From Candidatus Segatella papionis (GTDB lineage Bacteria; Bacteroidota; Bacteroidia; Bacteroidales; Bacteroidaceae): DNA of 6,839 nt. Position numbers and translations under genes: made by a program. Of the stretch, positions 5,104 to 6,839 are shown piece by piece (positions within the stretch are counted from its first letter, which is position 1; each line of letters starts with the position of its first letter). Under the pieces are notes generated by a model. It was given only the letters and a program-made list of their open reading frames with translations, was not told the DNA's origin and did not search any database. The stretch lies in contig DBLF01000015.1 in assembly GCA_002297965.1 (NCBI GenBank), positions 1 through 6,839 on the forward strand, written 5' to 3'.

Positions 5104-6687
5104 ATGAAATATCCGATAGGAATGCAGTCTTTCGACCAAATCATCAATGGTGGTTTCGTCTATGTAGATAAAACGGACTTGGTGTATAAGTTGGCGCAAG
5201 GTCACGTTTGTTTTCTGGGTCGTCCAAGACGATTCGGAAAGAGCCTTCTTGTCTCTACATTAGAAAACTATTTCCTTGGAAGAAAAGAGCTGTTCAAGGG
5301 ATTGGCAATGGAAAACTTGGAGACGGAATGGAAGCAATATCCTGTGTTCCATATAGATTTCAGCGTAGGCAACTATCTGAACGATGGTGCGCTGGAGGAT
5401 ATTCTCTCAGGAGAAATTGCGGGATGGGAACGTCTATATGGTGTAGAGCGAGTTTATGAAGACTTGGGCAAGAGATTTCAAGCGGTACTTCGTGCTGCCC
5501 ATGAGAAAACAGGCTTGAGATGCGTTGTCTTGATTGACGAATACGACAAACCTATCTTGGATGTGCTCGACTTAGATTATCAAGTGGAACATTTAGGCAA
5601 GACCATGACATTGGAGGAGAAGCATCGCAACATCATGAAGTCTTTTTATACGACTTTCAAGGGAGCTGACGCAGACCTTCGCTTTGTCTTTTTGACTGGA
5701 GTTACTAAGTTCTCTCAAATCAGTATGTTCAGTGGCTTCAATCAACCTGATGATATCAGCTTGAATAGTAAGTATGAGGCAATTTGTGGTATTACAAAGG
5801 AAGAGTTGGTGAAGTTCTTCTCCGAGCCTATCAAGGAGTTTGCTGAGGTGGAAGACTGTAGTTGCGAAGAGATGCTGGAGATACTCAAACGCAAGTATGA
5901 TGGCTATCATTTCGGAAAACGTCTCATTGATATTTTCAATCCTTTCAGCATCCTCAATGCCTTTAATCAGATGGATTTGGGTAGTTTCTGGTTTAAGAGC
6001 GGAACGCCTACTTATTTGGTGCGCTTGCTTTCTCATTTCAATCAGAACCTGAATGAGTTGATAGGTAAATATTATGCTGCCAGTCAGTTTGATGACTACA
6101 AGGCGAATGTGGAGATGCCTTTGCCGATGATTTACCAGAGTGGTTATCTCACCATCAAGGATTACGACAGACTTACCCATTCTTACCTCCTTGACATACC
6201 AAACAATGAGGTACGTGAGGGATTGCTAACCATCTTGGCAAATGACTATCTCAAGACCAAGGAAGATTCTGCCTCTTGGCTCATTCAGTCTGTGCATCTC
6301 TTGCTTCGAGGCAAGTTGCAGGAGTTTATGGATGGCATGACCGCATTCTTGTCAGGCATTCCGTATAGTGTGCGTCGTAGAAATGACGAACGTGAGTATG
6401 AACGATATTTCGGTTACACGTTCTTCTTGCTGTTGAAAATGTTGAGTTGCTACTTGGTATATCGTGAAAAGGAAACGAGCCAAGGTAGGGCAGACTGTGT
6501 ATATGAGACCCCGAATGATGTGTATATCTTTGAATTCAAACTGGATGGCTCTGTGGATGCTGCCTTGAAGCAAATAGAGGAAAAAGGATATGCAAGGGAG
6601 TATGCCGAAGATTCTCGCAAGATACACTTGGTAGGTGTCAACTTCTCTTCAGAGAAGGGAACGATAGATGATTGGAAGGAACTATAA
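5104..6687 (+). CDS. AAA-ATPase-like protein with C-terminal PD-(D/E)XK nuclease-like domain
   Basis: The 527-residue product matches the common Bacteroidales PF09820 (AAA-ATPase_like) + PF08011 (PD-(D/E)XK) architecture. The N-terminus YPIGMQSFDQIINGGFVYVDKT (3-24) is the family's entry motif. Walker A is GRPRRFGKS (39-47), Walker B VVLIDEYDKP (141-150), and a sensor-like FLTGVTKFS lies at 196-204. The middle (about 225-345) carries YDGYHF (265-270), FNPFS (278-282) and the segment MIYQSGYLTI (342-351). The nuclease-like core is near the end: E431/E433, G461-R-A-D464 and E477-F-K479, giving the D...ExK pattern, so the active site looks intact. These genes occur in many copies per genome; their role is not established, and defence, mobile-element or regulatory functions have been considered. 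It has its own promoter and ends 37 bases before the next gene, which may share its transcript. Confidence 0.9.
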   Translation: MKYPIGMQSFDQIINGGFVYVDKTDLVYKLAQGHVCFLGRPRRFGKSLLVSTLENYFLGRKELFKGLAMENLETEWKQYPVFHIDFSVGNYLNDGALEDILSGEIAGWERLYGVERVYEDLGKRFQAVLRAAHEKTGLRCVVLIDEYDKPILDVLDLDYQVEHLGKTMTLEEKHRNIMKSFYTTFKGADADLRFVFLTGVTKFSQISMFSGFNQPDDISLNSKYEAICGITKEELVKFFSEPIKEFAEVEDCSCEEMLEILKRKYDGYHFGKRLIDIFNPFSILNAFNQMDLGSFWFKSGTPTYLVRLLSHFNQNLNELIGKYYAASQFDDYKANVEMPLPMIYQSGYLTIKDYDRLTHSYLLDIPNNEVREGLLTILANDYLKTKEDSASWLIQSVHLLLRGKLQEFMDGMTAFLSGIPYSVRRRNDEREYERYFGYTFFLLLKMLSCYLVYREKETSQGRADCVYETPNDVYIFEFKLDGSVDAALKQIEEKGYAREYAEDSRKIHLVGVNFSSEKGTIDDWKEL

Positions 6688-6701
6688 AAGGATTATAATA
6701 A

Positions 6702-6839
6702 TAGGATAATATATATAATAAGGTATGAAACGTTCGCTCAACATATTGTTCGTATCGATGCTCTCGCTCATGGTTGTGTTCCTGAGTGTGGGCACTACCT
6801 TCATGCACTGTCTTCATTCTAACACAGTGAAGATGGGTG
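6702..6839 (+). repeat. Diverged direct repeat of 935-1070 (paralogous gene start plus upstream segment)
   Basis: Homology covers the gene start and also the bases just upstream: TAGGATAATATATAATAAGG at 935-954 is matched from 6702 with a two-base TA insertion. It begins abruptly at 935/6702; the promoter and leader hairpin of the first copy are not repeated. The second copy continues past the window, so the repeat's right end is unknown. Confidence 0.7.
6725..6839 (+). CDS. Second copy of the cysteine-rich HYC_CC_PP-like gene, 5' part
   Basis: The first 38 residues (MKRSLNILFVSMLSL, then MVVFLSVGTTFMHCL) are visible before the window ends. By hand alignment about 26 of 38 residues and about 90 of 115 bases match the gene at 956. 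The signal/anchor segment and H28-C29 are kept; the CC and PP parts lie outside the window. The frame is open to the edge. It starts 37 bases after the AAA/nuclease gene; no TAnnTTTG box is seen in that gap, so it may depend on read-through from the AAA/nuclease promoter. Its role is presumed to be the same: envelope metal binding. Confidence 0.75.
   Translation, partial: MKRSLNILFVSMLSLMVVFLSVGTTFMHCLHSNTVKMG

Noticed and set aside
5593..6180. 195-codon minus-strand open frame inside the AAA/nuclease gene
   Set aside because: Fully inside a gene with intact motifs; no family resemblance seen.
1..6839. tRNA, rRNA, CRISPR array, insertion sequence or transposase
   Set aside because: No cloverleaf, repeat-spacer array, terminal inverted repeats or transposase motifs were recognised.

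Overview
The window looks like a chromosomal piece of a Bacteroidales bacterium, most likely Prevotella or Segatella (close to S. copri). The reasons are promoters of the Bacteroidetes TAnnTTTG type ahead of most genes, almost no Shine-Dalgarno sequences, and gene families typical of that group: an OMP_b-brl_3-type outer-membrane barrel, a HYC_CC_PP-like small cysteine-rich protein, and a PF09820/PF08011 AAA-ATPase-like protein. The genus is inferred from style, not from a marker gene. All six genes run on the + strand.

Layout. (1) 1-804: the C-terminal end of an outer-membrane beta-barrel protein, cut by the window edge. (2) 956-1369: a small cysteine- and methionine-rich exported or membrane-anchored protein. 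(3) 1514-3577: a Cu+-type P1B ATPase with all copper-site motifs but apparently without the nucleotide-binding (N) domain; a long hairpin follows it. (4) 3778-4128 and 4139-5020: an HxlR-family regulator and an aldo/keto reductase, 10 bases apart, in one operon. (5) 5104-6687: a solitary AAA-ATPase-like protein with a C-terminal PD-(D/E)XK nuclease-like domain, with its own very good promoter. (6) 6725-end: the start of a second, diverged copy of the small cysteine-rich gene, including its short upstream sequence.

How the parts may work together. Genes 1-3 read as a metal-handling module: an outer-membrane barrel, an envelope metal-binding protein and an inner-membrane copper pump. The HxlR regulator and reductase form a separate stress or detoxification pair (regulator with several cysteines, NADPH-dependent carbonyl reduction). 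The second cysteine-rich gene suggests that another metal-related block begins just past the window, with the regulator/reductase pair and the AAA/nuclease gene lying between the two copies.

The points most worth a second look are the missing N domain in the ATPase, the perfect 10-bp inverted repeat lying on the ATPase promoter, the duplicated cysteine-rich gene, and several RNA hairpins in leaders and downstream of the ATPase.
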